64,000 bases of DNA. Origin: JBDSZL01 sp039925145. Lineage in GTDB: Bacteria; Acidobacteriota; Vicinamibacteria; Vicinamibacterales; SCN-69-37. Below, in pieces: positions 7,944 to 16,274 of the stretch. The stretch is taken from the NCBI GenBank assembly GCA_039925145.1, contig JBDSZL010000088.1, positions 62,001 through 126,000 of the forward strand, read 5' to 3'. The position numbers and the translations under genes were made by a program. The notes under the pieces were generated by a model. The model had not been told where the DNA came from, searched no databases, and saw nothing but the letters and a program-made list of their open reading frames with translations. The first letter of the stretch is position 1; every line of letters begins with the position of its first letter.

Positions 7944-9056
7944 CTAGATCGCCATCGTCGCGTACGCGTTGAACTCGAGCCCCGAGGACTCGCCACGCTC
8001 GAGCTTTCGTAAACCGGCGGCTGCAATCATGGCGGCGTTGTCGGTGGACAACGACATCGCCGGGATGAACACGGGCATGCCGTCCAGCCGGCCTCGCTCG
8101 TGCGCATCACGCCGCAGGCGGCTGTTGGCCGACACACCGCCCGCGATACCCACACTCCGAGCGCCAATGACGCGCGCGGTGTCGAACGTGCGTGCCACCA
8201 GCGTTTCGATCACCACGCGCTGGAAACTCGCGCAGAGATCGGCGACCTCCTGCTCGGACAGGCTCGGACCGCTAGTTGGCCCATCCGGCCCCGTGTTCAC
8301 CGCCACACCCCGGCCCTGCAGATAGCGCACGACAGCGGTCTTGAGACCGGAAAAGCTGAAATCGGCGAGATGCCGATGCTCGGGCGGCAGCGGCGACAGC
8401 TCGTTCGGCGCCCGGTTCCGGTCGGCATGCGTGAAACGCAAACGAGGCAGCTCCACCGCCTGGTCGTCGCCCTTCTGCGCGAGCCGGTCGATCACGGGGC
8501 CTCCCGGGTAGCCGAGCCCCACCAGTCGCGCCACCTTGTCGTACGCCTCCCCGGCTGCATCGTCGCGGGTCCTGCCGATGAGCTGATAGGTCCCAGGCTC
8601 CGGCACGAGATAGATGCTGGTGTGCCCGCCCGAGACGACCAGCACGGCGGCCGGCAGCGGAATGGCGCCATGGTCGAGGAAGATGGACTCGATGTGACCC
8701 GCCAGATGATGAACGGCCACGATCGGCTTCTGCAGCGTGGCCGCCATCGCCTTGGCGAACGACACGCCCACGAGGAGGGAGCCCACCAGCCCGGGGCCCT
8801 GCGTCACGGCGAGTGCATCCACGCGCCCGAGCGGCACCCCCGCGTCGGCGAGCGCCCGATCGACCACGCCGCAGATGTCACGTACGTGCTGACGCGATGC
8901 AATTTCCGGCACGACTCCGCCCCACTCGCGATGAATCTCCACCTGTGAGGCGATTACATTCGATTGCACCTGCCACGGCCGCAGCGGGTCGCCCGTGGTC
9001 GAGACGACAGCTGCCGCTGTCTCATCACACGACGTCTCGATCCCCAGCACATTCAT
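7944..9056 (-). CDS. tsaD: tRNA N6-adenosine threonylcarbamoyltransferase
   Basis: TsaD transfers the threonylcarbamoyl group to A37 of tRNAs that read ANN codons, working with TsaB, TsaE and TsaC, none of which is in the window. The protein begins MNVLGIETSCDETAAAVV, the standard ASKHA-fold start. The metal-binding H117-x3-H121 is in VHHLAGH. Other family motifs are GGVVPEIASRQH, QGPGLVGSLLVG, GGHTSIYLV, GYPGGPVIDRLA and FSFSGLKTAV. ATG 9056 gives 370 residues. An in-frame GTG at 9068 would add four residues, and neither has a clear ribosome-binding site. A 76-base gap separates it from mtnA upstream. Confidence 0.95.
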   Translation of the reverse strand: MNVLGIETSCDETAAAVVSTTGDPLRPWQVQSNVIASQVEIHREWGGVVPEIASRQHVRDICGVVDRALADAGVPLGRVDALAVTQGPGLVGSLLVGVSFAKAMAATLQKPIVAVHHLAGHIESIFLDHGAIPLPAAVLVVSGGHTSIYLVPEPGTYQLIGRTRDDAAGEAYDKVARLVGLGYPGGPVIDRLAQKGDDQAVELPRLRFTHADRNRAPNELSPLPPEHRHLADFSFSGLKTAVVRYLQGRGVAVNTGPDGPTSGPSLSEQEVADLCASFQRVVIETLVARTFDTARVIGARSVGIAGGVSANSRLRRDAHERGRLDGMPVFIPAMSLSTDNAAMIAAAGLRKLERGESSGLEFNAYATMAI

Positions 9057-9132
9057 CTGTTCATTCACCCCAGGTGGACTCGTCCGTTGCCAGAGACCGT
9101 GGCGCTTCGGTGCGGTAACGAAGGCCCCACGG

Positions 9133-10188
9133 TCAGCCGTCGACGTTCGCCGCAAACAGCGCGGCGAGACTCTCCGTATAGGGCGCCCGGGCAATGCCTT
9201 TTTCCGTGATGATCCCATCGACCAGATGTGCGGGTGTCACATCGAACGACGGGTTCCAGAGACTCGCCCCCTCGGCCGCAAGCCGGGCGCTGCCGAGGTG
9301 CGACACCTCGCGCCCGTCGCGCTGCTCGATGGGAATGGCGCTGCCGTCGGCTGCAGCCAGATCGATCGTCGAGAGCGGCGCCGCCACGTAAAACGGCACG
9401 CCGTGCGCCTTGGCCAGCATTGCGACCGAATAGGTGCCGATCTTGTTCGCAAAATCGCCGTTGGCCGCAATGCGATCGGCGCCGACCACCACCACGTCTA
9501 CTTCGCCCACCCGCATCAGCGTTCCGGCCATGCTGTCGGTGATCACCGTCGTGGGCACGTGATCGCGCACGAGCTCCCATGCCGTGAGCCGGGCGCCCTG
9601 CAGGAAGGGCCTGGTCTCATCGGCGTAGACCTGCTTCACCTTTCCTTGCTCGTTGGCGGCGCGGATGACGCCGAGTGCGGTGCCGTATCCGGCCGTGGCC
9701 AGGGCGCCCGCGTTGCAGTGTGTGAGAATCCGCGCGTCAGGAGGCACGACGGCGGCACCAAACTGGCCCATCGCGCGGCAGCTCTGCACGTCTTCGTCGT
9801 GGATGGCCAGGGCCTCGGCCTGCAGCCGCTCGGTGATCTGCGCCACCGACTCGCCCGCCTGCACGCCCGCCGCGAACGACCGCTTCATCCGATCGATCGC
9901 CCAGAACAGGTTCACGGCTGTGGGACGCGTGCCGGCCATGAGCTCGCACAACTTGTTGAACTCCACCGCGTACTGCCGCGTGCCTTGCGCCTTGCACTTG
10001 CGCATCCCGAGCGCGAGCCCCATGGCGGCGGCAACCCCGATGGCCGGCGCACCGCGAATCACCATTGTCTTGATCGCGCGTGCCACCTCGGCGGCGGTCT
10101 TGCAGCGTACGTAAATCTCCTGGGCCGGCAGCTTGCGCTGATCGACCATCACCACCGCGTCAGATTGCCATTCGATCGTCGGGAGCAT
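9133..10188 (-). CDS. mtnA: S-methyl-5-thioribose-1-phosphate isomerase
   Basis: MtnA isomerises methylthioribose-1-phosphate to methylthioribulose-1-phosphate in methionine salvage. The 351-residue protein has the catalytic cysteine C158 in THCNAGALATAGYGTALG and the catalytic aspartate D238 in VVVGADRIAANGDFANKIG. The substrate loop IRGAPAIGVAAAMG lies at 45-58. These distinguish it from eIF2B-like proteins, which lack the Cys. No MTA phosphorylase, MtnK or MtnB is seen here, although the neighbouring purine phosphorylase may supply methylthioribose-1-phosphate if its specificity allows; that is inference. It is part of the minus-strand run from deoA through cdd. Confidence 0.95.
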   Translation of the reverse strand: MLPTIEWQSDAVVMVDQRKLPAQEIYVRCKTAAEVARAIKTMVIRGAPAIGVAAAMGLALGMRKCKAQGTRQYAVEFNKLCELMAGTRPTAVNLFWAIDRMKRSFAAGVQAGESVAQITERLQAEALAIHDEDVQSCRAMGQFGAAVVPPDARILTHCNAGALATAGYGTALGVIRAANEQGKVKQVYADETRPFLQGARLTAWELVRDHVPTTVITDSMAGTLMRVGEVDVVVVGADRIAANGDFANKIGTYSVAMLAKAHGVPFYVAAPLSTIDLAAADGSAIPIEQRDGREVSHLGSARLAAEGASLWNPSFDVTPAHLVDGIITEKGIARAPYTESLAALFAANVDG

Positions 10189-10272
10189 TCGGGGAATGAT
10201 ATCGAAGAAGAGGACGGAGCGATGGACGTTGCCGACCAGATGCCGTCAGCGCCCGGGCATGGTCGACACGAT

Positions 10273-10692
10273 CTAGCGGCGCAGACTCCCTCCGTCGAAC
10301 GGCGCGGGCAGCAGCGCAGCCAAATCGTGCTCCGCTCTCACACCCCCCACGCCGGCGAGCACCACGTGGATATTCGCGCAAAACTCCCAAAGCAGCTGGC
10401 GGCACGCCCCACACGGCGGCGTCGGCGTTTCCGCCCCGGTGACAACGGCGATCGCGGTGAACGACCTCGCGCCTTCGGACAGCGCCTTGAACAGCGCCAC
10501 ACGCTCGGCACACATGGTCAACCCGTACGAGGCGTTCTCGATGTTGCACCCCGAGAACACACGCCCATCGCCACACCGGAGGGCCGCGCCGACGGCAAAG
10601 CCGGAGTACGAGGCCAGCGCATGCCCGCGCGCCTGCCGTGCCGCGTCGACAAGAGCGGCCACGTCGGCAGCGACGAGCTCAGATGCCGGCAA
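10273..10692 (-). CDS. cdd: Cytidine deaminase
   Basis: Cdd hydrolyses cytidine and deoxycytidine to uridine and deoxyuridine. The 139-residue product is the small tetrameric type. It has the zinc and catalytic motif C61-A-E63 in MCAERVALFKAL, the second pair in TPPCGACRQLLWE (C94, C97), and the substrate-binding FSGCNIENASYG. The longest frame starts at TTG 10692, preceded by GAGG at good spacing and overlapping the punA stop by 14 bases. GTG 10662 is the alternative and would match the usual N-terminal length better. Together with punA and deoA/pdp upstream it forms a nucleoside-salvage operon. Confidence 0.93.
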   Translation of the reverse strand: MPASELVAADVAALVDAARQARGHALASYSGFAVGAALRCGDGRVFSGCNIENASYGLTMCAERVALFKALSEGARSFTAIAVVTGAETPTPPCGACRQLLWEFCANIHVVLAGVGGVRAEHDLAALLPAPFDGGSLRR

Positions 10693-11512
10693 TGATGCCC
10701 TCGAGGAGTGCCGCCATCTGGTGCTGGACCGCGCGTGTCGTTTCGAGCACTTCCGACTCGCTCAGCTGTTGCGGCAGCACCCCAGCGGCCATGTTCGAGA
10801 TGCAGCAGATACCCAGCACGTCGAGGCCCATCTGCCTGGCGGTGATGGCCTCGTGCACCGTCGACATGCCGACGGCGTCGGCACCGAGCGTGCGAAAGGC
10901 TCGTATCTCCGCCGGCGTCTCGTAACTCGGGCCGCTCACGCCGATGTACACGCCGTGTTCCAGGCGCACTCCAGCCCGATCGGCCGCGGCCACGGCAATG
11001 GATCGCAGACGCGGCGAGTACACGTCCGACATGTCGGGGAACCTGGGCCCCAGCCGCGCGTCGTGAGCGCCGACGAGCGGGTTGCTGCCAGTGAAGTTGA
11101 TGTGGTCGTCGATGCACATCAGCGAACCGCGCGTGAATCGGGTGTTGATGCCACCGGCCGCGTTGGTGAGGACAACCGTTTTCACTCCGAGGTACCCCAG
11201 CACGCGCATCGGGAACGTGACGTTTGAGGGCGCCTGACCTTCGTAGAGGTGCACGCGTCCCGCGAGCACGAGCACTCGTCGCCTGCCGCACGCGCCCGCC
11301 ACGACCCTGCCCTCGTGCCCCGCCACTGTCGGCGTCGGGAAGCCGGGGATGACTCCATACCCGCACTCGACACTGGATGTCAGCGCGTCGGCAAACGCTC
11401 CGAGCCCGGAGCCGAGCACGACGGCGATGTCCGGCACGGCACCGATACGCTCGCGGACACACGCTCCGGCGTGCGCCACGTCAGTCCACGCGTGATCTGA
11501 GGTCGTACTCAT
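10679..11512 (-). CDS. punA: Purine-nucleoside phosphorylase
   Basis: This enzyme cleaves purine nucleosides with phosphate to base and (deoxy)ribose-1-phosphate. At 277 residues it belongs to the trimeric PNP/MTAP family. It shows the phosphate-site VLGSGLGAFADAL, GRVHLYEGQ, VLTNAAGGIN, the base-site GVYIGVSGPSYETPAE and the purine-binding MSTVHEAI, then ISNMAAG with the family Asn. ATG 11512 lies 28 bases downstream of the deoA stop and gives a normal N-terminus; a longer frame adds an unconserved stretch. The C-terminus overlaps the cdd start. Motifs cannot decide between guanosine/inosine and methylthioadenosine specificity, which matters because mtnA is nearby. Confidence 0.92.
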   Translation of the reverse strand: MSTTSDHAWTDVAHAGACVRERIGAVPDIAVVLGSGLGAFADALTSSVECGYGVIPGFPTPTVAGHEGRVVAGACGRRRVLVLAGRVHLYEGQAPSNVTFPMRVLGYLGVKTVVLTNAAGGINTRFTRGSLMCIDDHINFTGSNPLVGAHDARLGPRFPDMSDVYSPRLRSIAVAAADRAGVRLEHGVYIGVSGPSYETPAEIRAFRTLGADAVGMSTVHEAITARQMGLDVLGICCISNMAAGVLPQQLSESEVLETTRAVQHQMAALLEGIIAGI

Positions 11513-11540
11513 CGCTGCCGATCGGCGGTCGCCATCCAGC

Positions 11541-12875
11541 TCACAGCCGGATCTCACCGGGACGAACGCCGGAGGTGAGTGTTTCAAGGATCAGGGGATG
11601 GCAGGTCGGCGCCGCGGGCCCGACGCTGATCGCCGACGACAGGAGCGCCCGCGTCTCTGCACAGCGATCCGCGGTCGCCGCCAGCATGATGGCGACCGGC
11701 TCGCCCTCGCAGACGCGATCGCCCACGTCGAAGAGCAGTTCGATGCCGGCGCCGTGGTCGATCGGTGCGTCGACACGGTCGCGCCCCGCGCCGAGGACGA
11801 CCGCCGCCCGACCGACGCATTCGGCATCGATCGCTTCGATGAATCCTGTCCCGGCAGCCAGGATGGGTTCCTGCACCTCGGATCCGGGCAGACGCGTGTA
11901 GTCGTCGAGTACCCCCGGGTCTCCGCCCTGCGCCTCGACGATGCGACCAAACCGCTCCAGACCCGCACCACTGACAAGGGCACGACGGACGGCGGCTTCG
12001 GCCGCCTCGTCGTCAGCTTCGATCCCGGCCAGCACCACCATCCGAGCGGCCAGCCGCACCGACAGCATCTCGAGGTCGGCCGGCCCTCTTCCCTTCAGCG
12101 TTTCGATCGCCTCGATGACTTCCGTGGCATTACCGATGGCGCGTCCGAGCGGTGCGTCCATCGCGGTGAGGACGGCTTCGGCGTCGAGGCCGCTGCGGTC
12201 CGCGATCTGCAGCAGCGTGGAGGCCAGCGTCCGCGCCTCTTCGAGCGTCTTCATGAACGCGCCGCGGCCCACCTTCACGTCGAGCACAAGACCGCAGATG
12301 CCTTCTGCGATCTTCTTGCTCAGAATGGATGATGCAATCAGCGGCACGCTTTCTACGGTACCGGTGACGTCTCGCAAGGCGTACAGTCGCCGGTCGGCTG
12401 GGGCAATCTGGTCCGACTGTCCGATGAACGCGCAGCCGACGCGGCGCAGCACGCGCGTCATCTCGGTGAGTGAGAGACTCGTGCGGAACCCGGGAATCGC
12501 CGCGAGCTTGTCGAGAGTCCCGCCGGTGTGCCCGAGGCCGCGACCGGACATCATCGGCACAACCACGCCGCAAACTGCCGCCAGCGGCGCGACGACGAGC
12601 GACGTCTTGTCACCGACACCGCCCGTCGAGTGCTTGTCGACTGCGCGTCGACCGAACTCGCTGAGATCGAGCCGGTCACCCGATCGCACCATCTCGGCCG
12701 TCAGCGTCGAGGCTTCGTCAACGGTCATGCCGCGCAGCACGATCGCCATCAGCAGGGCGGCGAGCTGGTAGTCGGGCCACGATCCATCAGTCGCGCCAGA
12801 CACGAACGCGCGAATGCCTGCGGCGTCGAGCGTCCCGCCATCACGCTTGAGGCGAATGAGATCGACCGCCCGCAT
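11541..12875 (-). CDS. deoA: Thymidine/pyrimidine-nucleoside phosphorylase
   Basis: The product phosphorolyses pyrimidine nucleosides to base and (deoxy)ribose-1-phosphate. The 444-residue protein has the three-domain type-II nucleoside phosphorylase pattern: phosphate site KHSTGGVGDKTSLV near 81, glycine-rich SGRGLGHTGGTLDKL, and the family signature ALRDVTGTVESVPLIASSIL near 168-187, with SKKIAEG after it. The C-terminal domain (GDRVCEGEP) carries the biotin-like fold usual here. The start at ATG 12875 follows a TATACT hexamer by exactly eight bases with no ribosome-binding site, suggesting a leaderless mRNA; a much longer upstream frame is antisense to the neighbouring genes and was discarded. 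It heads the deoA-punA-cdd set. PyNP (pdp) is an equally good name. Confidence 0.93.
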   Translation of the reverse strand: MRAVDLIRLKRDGGTLDAAGIRAFVSGATDGSWPDYQLAALLMAIVLRGMTVDEASTLTAEMVRSGDRLDLSEFGRRAVDKHSTGGVGDKTSLVVAPLAAVCGVVVPMMSGRGLGHTGGTLDKLAAIPGFRTSLSLTEMTRVLRRVGCAFIGQSDQIAPADRRLYALRDVTGTVESVPLIASSILSKKIAEGICGLVLDVKVGRGAFMKTLEEARTLASTLLQIADRSGLDAEAVLTAMDAPLGRAIGNATEVIEAIETLKGRGPADLEMLSVRLAARMVVLAGIEADDEAAEAAVRRALVSGAGLERFGRIVEAQGGDPGVLDDYTRLPGSEVQEPILAAGTGFIEAIDAECVGRAAVVLGAGRDRVDAPIDHGAGIELLFDVGDRVCEGEPVAIMLAATADRCAETRALLSSAISVGPAAPTCHPLILETLTSGVRPGEIRL

Positions 12876-12883
12876 GCGGGGCC

Positions 12884-12891
12884 AGTATAGT
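12884..12891. promoter_or_regulatory. Overlapping divergent -10 elements, apparently leaderless on both sides
   Basis: The eight bases AGTATAGT hold a plus-strand -10, TATAGT (12886-12891), and a minus-strand -10, TATACT (12889-12884). Each is followed by exactly eight bases and then a start codon: GTG 12900 on the plus strand and ATG 12875 on the minus strand. Neither gene has a Shine-Dalgarno sequence in those eight bases. RNA polymerase could hardly occupy both at once, so the two genes may be expressed in mutual exclusion. Confidence 0.6.
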
Positions 12892-12899
12892 GGGAAACC

Positions 12900-13352
12900 G
12901 TGACCGACACGGACCGCGTACTCCTCACCGCCGCCGTGCTGTCGAGCCTCGCGGTGGCGACGTTTGCGTGGAAGGTGTTGCGCACGGATGTCGGCGATCC
13001 CGATCGGTTGATCGGCGAACTGCGTCTCTCGCAATGGGGCGCCGCGCTGCTCGCTGGTGTGGCCGGAGTGCCGGTCGGGCTCGCGCTGCTGTCCCCACTT
13101 GCCGCCACCGCCGGCCTCGAAGCAGCCCTTGGCGTGATCATCATTGGCGCCGCTGGATTGATTCTGCAGCGCGATCCGCGCGATGCACTCGCGCTGGTCG
13201 CTGGCGGGTTCATATTGCATGCGCTGATCGATCTGGCGCATCGCCCCGGCTGGCTCTCGCAGGATCTGGCGCCGCACAGCTATGTCGCGGGCTGTGCCAC
13301 GTACAATGTGTGTCTGGCCGCCCTGTGCTTCGCGGTCAGGCGCCGCCCCTGA
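12900..13352 (+). CDS. Small multi-pass membrane protein of unknown function
   Basis: The 150-residue product has about four hydrophobic segments, including LLTAAVLSSLAVATFAW, GAALLAGVAGVPVGLALLS, ALGVIIIGAAGLIL and LALVAGGFILHALIDLA. It has a conserved-looking HALIDLAHRPGWL and a short C-terminal CFAVRRRP. I do not recognise a family; the HxxxDxxHR spacing could be a small metal or substrate site, but that is speculation. The GTG start at 12900 follows TATAGT by eight bases, and it is transcribed divergently from deoA. It ends 35 bases before the ATL gene on the same strand, with which it may form a two-gene unit. Confidence 0.65.
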   Translation: MTDTDRVLLTAAVLSSLAVATFAWKVLRTDVGDPDRLIGELRLSQWGAALLAGVAGVPVGLALLSPLAATAGLEAALGVIIIGAAGLILQRDPRDALALVAGGFILHALIDLAHRPGWLSQDLAPHSYVAGCATYNVCLAALCFAVRRRP

Positions 13353-13387
13353 CGCGCCCCTCCCCTCAGCCGCAACACCCGTCCGCG

Positions 13388-13717
13388 ATGCCTTCTCGTT
13401 CTTCAGGACCGTTGACGGCCGACGCATTCAGTGCGCGAGTCCTGCAGCTGGTCAGCCGCATCCCGGTTGGCCGAGTCTCGACCTATGGCGACCTGGCAGA
13501 ACGCGCCGGTCGACCGCGTGCCGCGCGGGCGGTCGGACGAATTCTTGCGTCCGCCACGCGTGCTGGCCTGCCCTACCATCGGGTCGTGGCGTCGGGGGGC
13601 CTGGTCGGGGGCTACGGCAGCGGGACGGCCATGAAAGCGGCATTGCTGGCCGCTGAAGGAGCCGTCGTTCGTCGCGGCCGGGTCGTAAACTTCGCCGCGC
13701 GCAGGTGGCGGCCATGA
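13388..13717 (+). CDS. Alkyltransferase-like protein (ATL, MGMT family, no active Cys)
   Basis: The 109-residue protein is a stand-alone MGMT DNA-binding domain. It has the wing/helix-turn-helix pattern VLQLVSRIPVGRVSTYGDLA, the arginine-finger region AARAVGRILA and the active-site strand LPYHRVVASGGLVGGYGSG. In true O6-alkylguanine transferases the motif is PCHR. Here the acceptor cysteine is Tyr (P-Y-H-R), so it cannot dealkylate DNA. ATL proteins usually have Trp at this place and flag O6-alkylguanine for nucleotide-excision repair. ATG 13388 gives the normal ATL length. It follows a small membrane-protein gene and ends in convergent orientation to a secreted hypothetical. Confidence 0.85.
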   Translation: MPSRSSGPLTADAFSARVLQLVSRIPVGRVSTYGDLAERAGRPRAARAVGRILASATRAGLPYHRVVASGGLVGGYGSGTAMKAALLAAEGAVVRRGRVVNFAARRWRP

Positions 13718-13784
13718 CATCGAGTGCAACGCGAGAGCCGGGTCGACGACCTCGGCGGGGATGGATTGGCTGGGCAGAAGTGCA

Positions 13785-13818
13785 GCGCGCCGCTGGGGAG
13801 ACGGCGAGGCCGGCGCGC
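13785..13818. terminator. GC-rich hairpin between convergent genes
   Basis: An 8-base-pair stem, GCGCGCCG (13785-13792) with CGGCGCGC (13811-13818), and an 18-base loop lie in the gap between the ATL gene and the convergent hypothetical at 13832. No T-run follows on either strand, so at best it is a weak or factor-assisted terminator. Confidence 0.3.
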
Positions 13819-13831
13819 CTGTAGGCTCGGA

Positions 13832-14353
13832 CTAACGCTGATTCATCGACTTGGCTGGCGCCGCGGCTCCTGTCGTCAGATGCACCAGATAGTGCGTGCC
13901 GCCACTGTTCAGCCACACGCGCAGATAGTCGGCGCCCTTGAGCGTCTGCACCTTGCTGCTGCCCGATGACGGAGGCGCCATCTTCGCGACCTCTTTCACT
14001 TCGGCCGCCGTGACCACACTCGCGAGTTCCTTGCCTTTGACTTGGCCACCCTGCACGAATTCCACCCAACGCTCGGTGCCAGCCGGCTGACCGACGACCG
14101 GCGTCACCGCGTCGTTGCTGAGCCGCAGCGTGTACGATCCTGCCGGCAGTGACTGCCCGTTCGCCGTCACCTGCTGCGGCAGTCGCGCCGACCCCAGGCT
14201 TTGCGTCGTGCCTTGACTGCCGCTACGACTCTGCCCCGCTGCCATCTGGCCACCGGGCCGTGTCTGGTTCGAGGCCTGTGCCTCAACTGATATCACCGCG
14301 GCGGACGCCATAACGGCGCACGCCACCCACACTCCTGCTGATTTCGCGCTCAT
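13832..14353 (-). CDS. Hypothetical secreted protein
   Basis: A 173-residue product with a clear Sec signal peptide, MSAKSAGVWVACAVMASAAV, cleaved near VEAQA. A low-complexity Gln/Ser/Gly stretch (GGQMAAGQSRSGSQGTTQS) is followed by a compact domain with LPAGSYTLRLSNDAVTPVVGQ and YLRVWLNSGGTHYLVHLTT. The 'A-N-G-Q-x-L-P-A-G-x-Y-x-L-R' phrase is widespread in short Acidobacterial secreted proteins of unknown role. The start at 14353 is supported by AGAGG eight bases upstream and by the signal peptide; TATAAT lies 19 bases upstream of the start. It stands alone between the ATL gene and rng. Confidence 0.65.
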   Translation of the reverse strand: MSAKSAGVWVACAVMASAAVISVEAQASNQTRPGGQMAAGQSRSGSQGTTQSLGSARLPQQVTANGQSLPAGSYTLRLSNDAVTPVVGQPAGTERWVEFVQGGQVKGKELASVVTAAEVKEVAKMAPPSSGSSKVQTLKGADYLRVWLNSGGTHYLVHLTTGAAAPAKSMNQR

Positions 14354-14372
14354 CGCAAGCACCTCTCTTTGG

Positions 14373-14378
14373 ATTATA
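14373..14378 (-). promoter_or_regulatory. -10 element of the secreted hypothetical gene
   Basis: A consensus TATAAT on the minus strand lies 19 bases before ATG 14353, with an AGAGG ribosome-binding site between them. No convincing -35 hexamer is found at 16-18 bases. Confidence 0.45.
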
Positions 14379-14432
14379 GTCACCGGTCGCTGTGAAATAG
14401 CCAGCGCGACGGCCACATGCCGGCGCCTTGGC

Positions 14433-16094
14433 TCAAATGGCCATCAGGTCGAATTGCTCGTGATGGAGTTGTTCGTCGGTCCTGATGGTGACGGGGCGGC
14501 CCACGGCCGCTTCGAGCTCTCGAAACACCCCGCGCCCCTCGTCCTTGAGCGCCCGCGCGATTTCGGGATTGACGCGAAGCACCAGACTGTAGCCGTCGAG
14601 CTCGCTGCTCACCTTGCGGACTTCGTTGAGGATATCGAAGCAGACTGTGGCGCTGGCCTTGATCGTCCCGGTGCCGGAGCAGTATGGGCACGGCTCGGTC
14701 AGCTGGCGTTCGAGGCTGCTCTTCACGCGCTTCCGCGTGATGATGATGAGCCCGAAGTCGGACACCTGCACGGCCTTCGAGGGCGCGCGGTCCTTACGCA
14801 ACTCCTGCTCGATAGCCTGCGCCACTTTCTGGCGGTTCTTCTTCTCCTCCATATCGATGAAGTCGAGCACGATGATGCCGCCTAGATCGCGCAATCGCAC
14901 CTGCCGCACGATTTCCTTGGCCGCTTCGAGGTTCGTCTTGACGATGGTGTCTTCGAGCCGGCCAGCCGACTTCTTCCCCACGTACCGGCCGGTGTTGACG
15001 TCGATCGCCACCAGCGCCTCGGTCTGGTTGATGACGATGTAGCCGCCCGACTTGAGCCACACCTTACTGCGCAACGCCTTGTCGATTTCACTCTGGACGC
15101 CGTACTCGTCGAAGATCGGGTATTCCTTCGTGAAATGTTTCACCCGCGCGAGCATGGCCGGCATGATCCGCTGTACGAATGCCACCACGCGCCGGTACTC
15201 GGTCGCATCGTCGATCCGGATAGCCTGAAACTGGTCGGTGAGCAGATCGCGCAGCAGCTTCGTGACGAGGCTCTCCTCGCGGAAGAGCGCCGCGGGCGTG
15301 CGCTCGGTCTCGCGCTTGCGCTGCACTTCGTTCCACATCTGCTGGAAGTAGCTCAGGTCCGCAACGATGTCCTCTTCTGACCGGCCGGCTGCGGCCGTGC
15401 GGATGATGACGCCCCCGGGGAGTCCTGACTGCTCGCGGAACTGCTGGACGATGGCCCTCAGGCGGCGGCGCTCGTCGCGCGCTTCGATCTTGCGGGAGAT
15501 GCCAACGTGATCGACGGTCGGCATATACACCAGGAAACGGCCGGGAAGACTCAGGTGCGAGGTGATGCGAGCGCCCTTGGTGCCGAGCGGCTCCTTGACG
15601 ACCTGAACGACGACTTCCTGCCCCTCTTTCAGCAGGTCTTCGATGCGCGCGGTCGGCTGCGTCCTGTCGCGCTGTCTGCGGTCGCCGCGCCCGCCGCCGT
15701 TACGGGCGGCCGCGTCAGGTTCGCCTTCGTCAGTGGGTGAGACCGCGAGGGGCGGGGGCGCATCGAGGGCAACCCCGTCGATGGCCTCCAGTATAGGAAC
15801 GGGCCCCTGCTCTGGCACCTCTGTCGGAGCGTCGTCGTCGTCCTCATCCTCGAGAGATTCTTCGGTGGGGCTGATGACGTCTGAGACGTAGAGAAAGGCG
15901 TCTCGCTCGAGACCCAGATCAACAAACGCCGACTGCATGCCAGGGAGCACCTTGGAGACACGTCCTTTGTAGACGTTGCCGACCACTCCCCGTGACTGCT
16001 CGCGTTCGATGAATACTTCGACTACCTGATCGTCCTCGAGAATCGCCACGCGCGTTTCGTGGCTCGTCGAGGAGATGACCATCTCCTTCGTCAT
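14433..16094 (-). CDS. rng: Ribonuclease G/E family endoribonuclease
   Basis: RNase G/E cuts single-stranded AU-rich RNA and matures rRNA and mRNA 5' ends. The 553-residue protein has the N-terminal S1 start SRGVVGNVYKGRVSKVLPGM. The DNase I-like catalytic core has metal ligands D365 in LVAIDVNTGRYVG and D411 in GGIIVLDFIDMEEKKNR. The zinc-link CPYCSGTG lies near 469-476. It lacks the RNase E scaffold tail. An unusual insert of about 80 residues (roughly 73-150), with a D-rich patch and then an Arg-rich patch, splits the S1 domain. The start was chosen at ATG 16094 with GGAG upstream. Its position after rodA mirrors the E. coli mre-rng linkage. Confidence 0.92.
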   Translation of the reverse strand: MTKEMVISSTSHETRVAILEDDQVVEVFIEREQSRGVVGNVYKGRVSKVLPGMQSAFVDLGLERDAFLYVSDVISPTEESLEDEDDDDAPTEVPEQGPVPILEAIDGVALDAPPPLAVSPTDEGEPDAAARNGGGRGDRRQRDRTQPTARIEDLLKEGQEVVVQVVKEPLGTKGARITSHLSLPGRFLVYMPTVDHVGISRKIEARDERRRLRAIVQQFREQSGLPGGVIIRTAAAGRSEEDIVADLSYFQQMWNEVQRKRETERTPAALFREESLVTKLLRDLLTDQFQAIRIDDATEYRRVVAFVQRIMPAMLARVKHFTKEYPIFDEYGVQSEIDKALRSKVWLKSGGYIVINQTEALVAIDVNTGRYVGKKSAGRLEDTIVKTNLEAAKEIVRQVRLRDLGGIIVLDFIDMEEKKNRQKVAQAIEQELRKDRAPSKAVQVSDFGLIIITRKRVKSSLERQLTEPCPYCSGTGTIKASATVCFDILNEVRKVSSELDGYSLVLRVNPEIARALKDEGRGVFRELEAAVGRPVTIRTDEQLHHEQFDLMAI

Positions 16095-16274
16095 TCTGGC
16101 AGCTCCAGCGGGCGCCGTCGGCATGCTGTCCTGTCGGCTCGTCCCGGACGGTCCTCGCCAGGGCACACCCGTACGAGGTGCGCAGCAGCGCGAGAAGCCA
16201 GAGGGGAAAGTGCTGAGCCAGCAGAATCATCGATGCGACTCGGACCCGATTCAATCGACGGCGCCTCGCCGTCG

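Noticed and set aside
12876..13427. N-terminal extension of the deoA/pdp frame
   Set aside because: It runs antisense to the small membrane protein and ATL genes; the family N-terminus begins at 12875.
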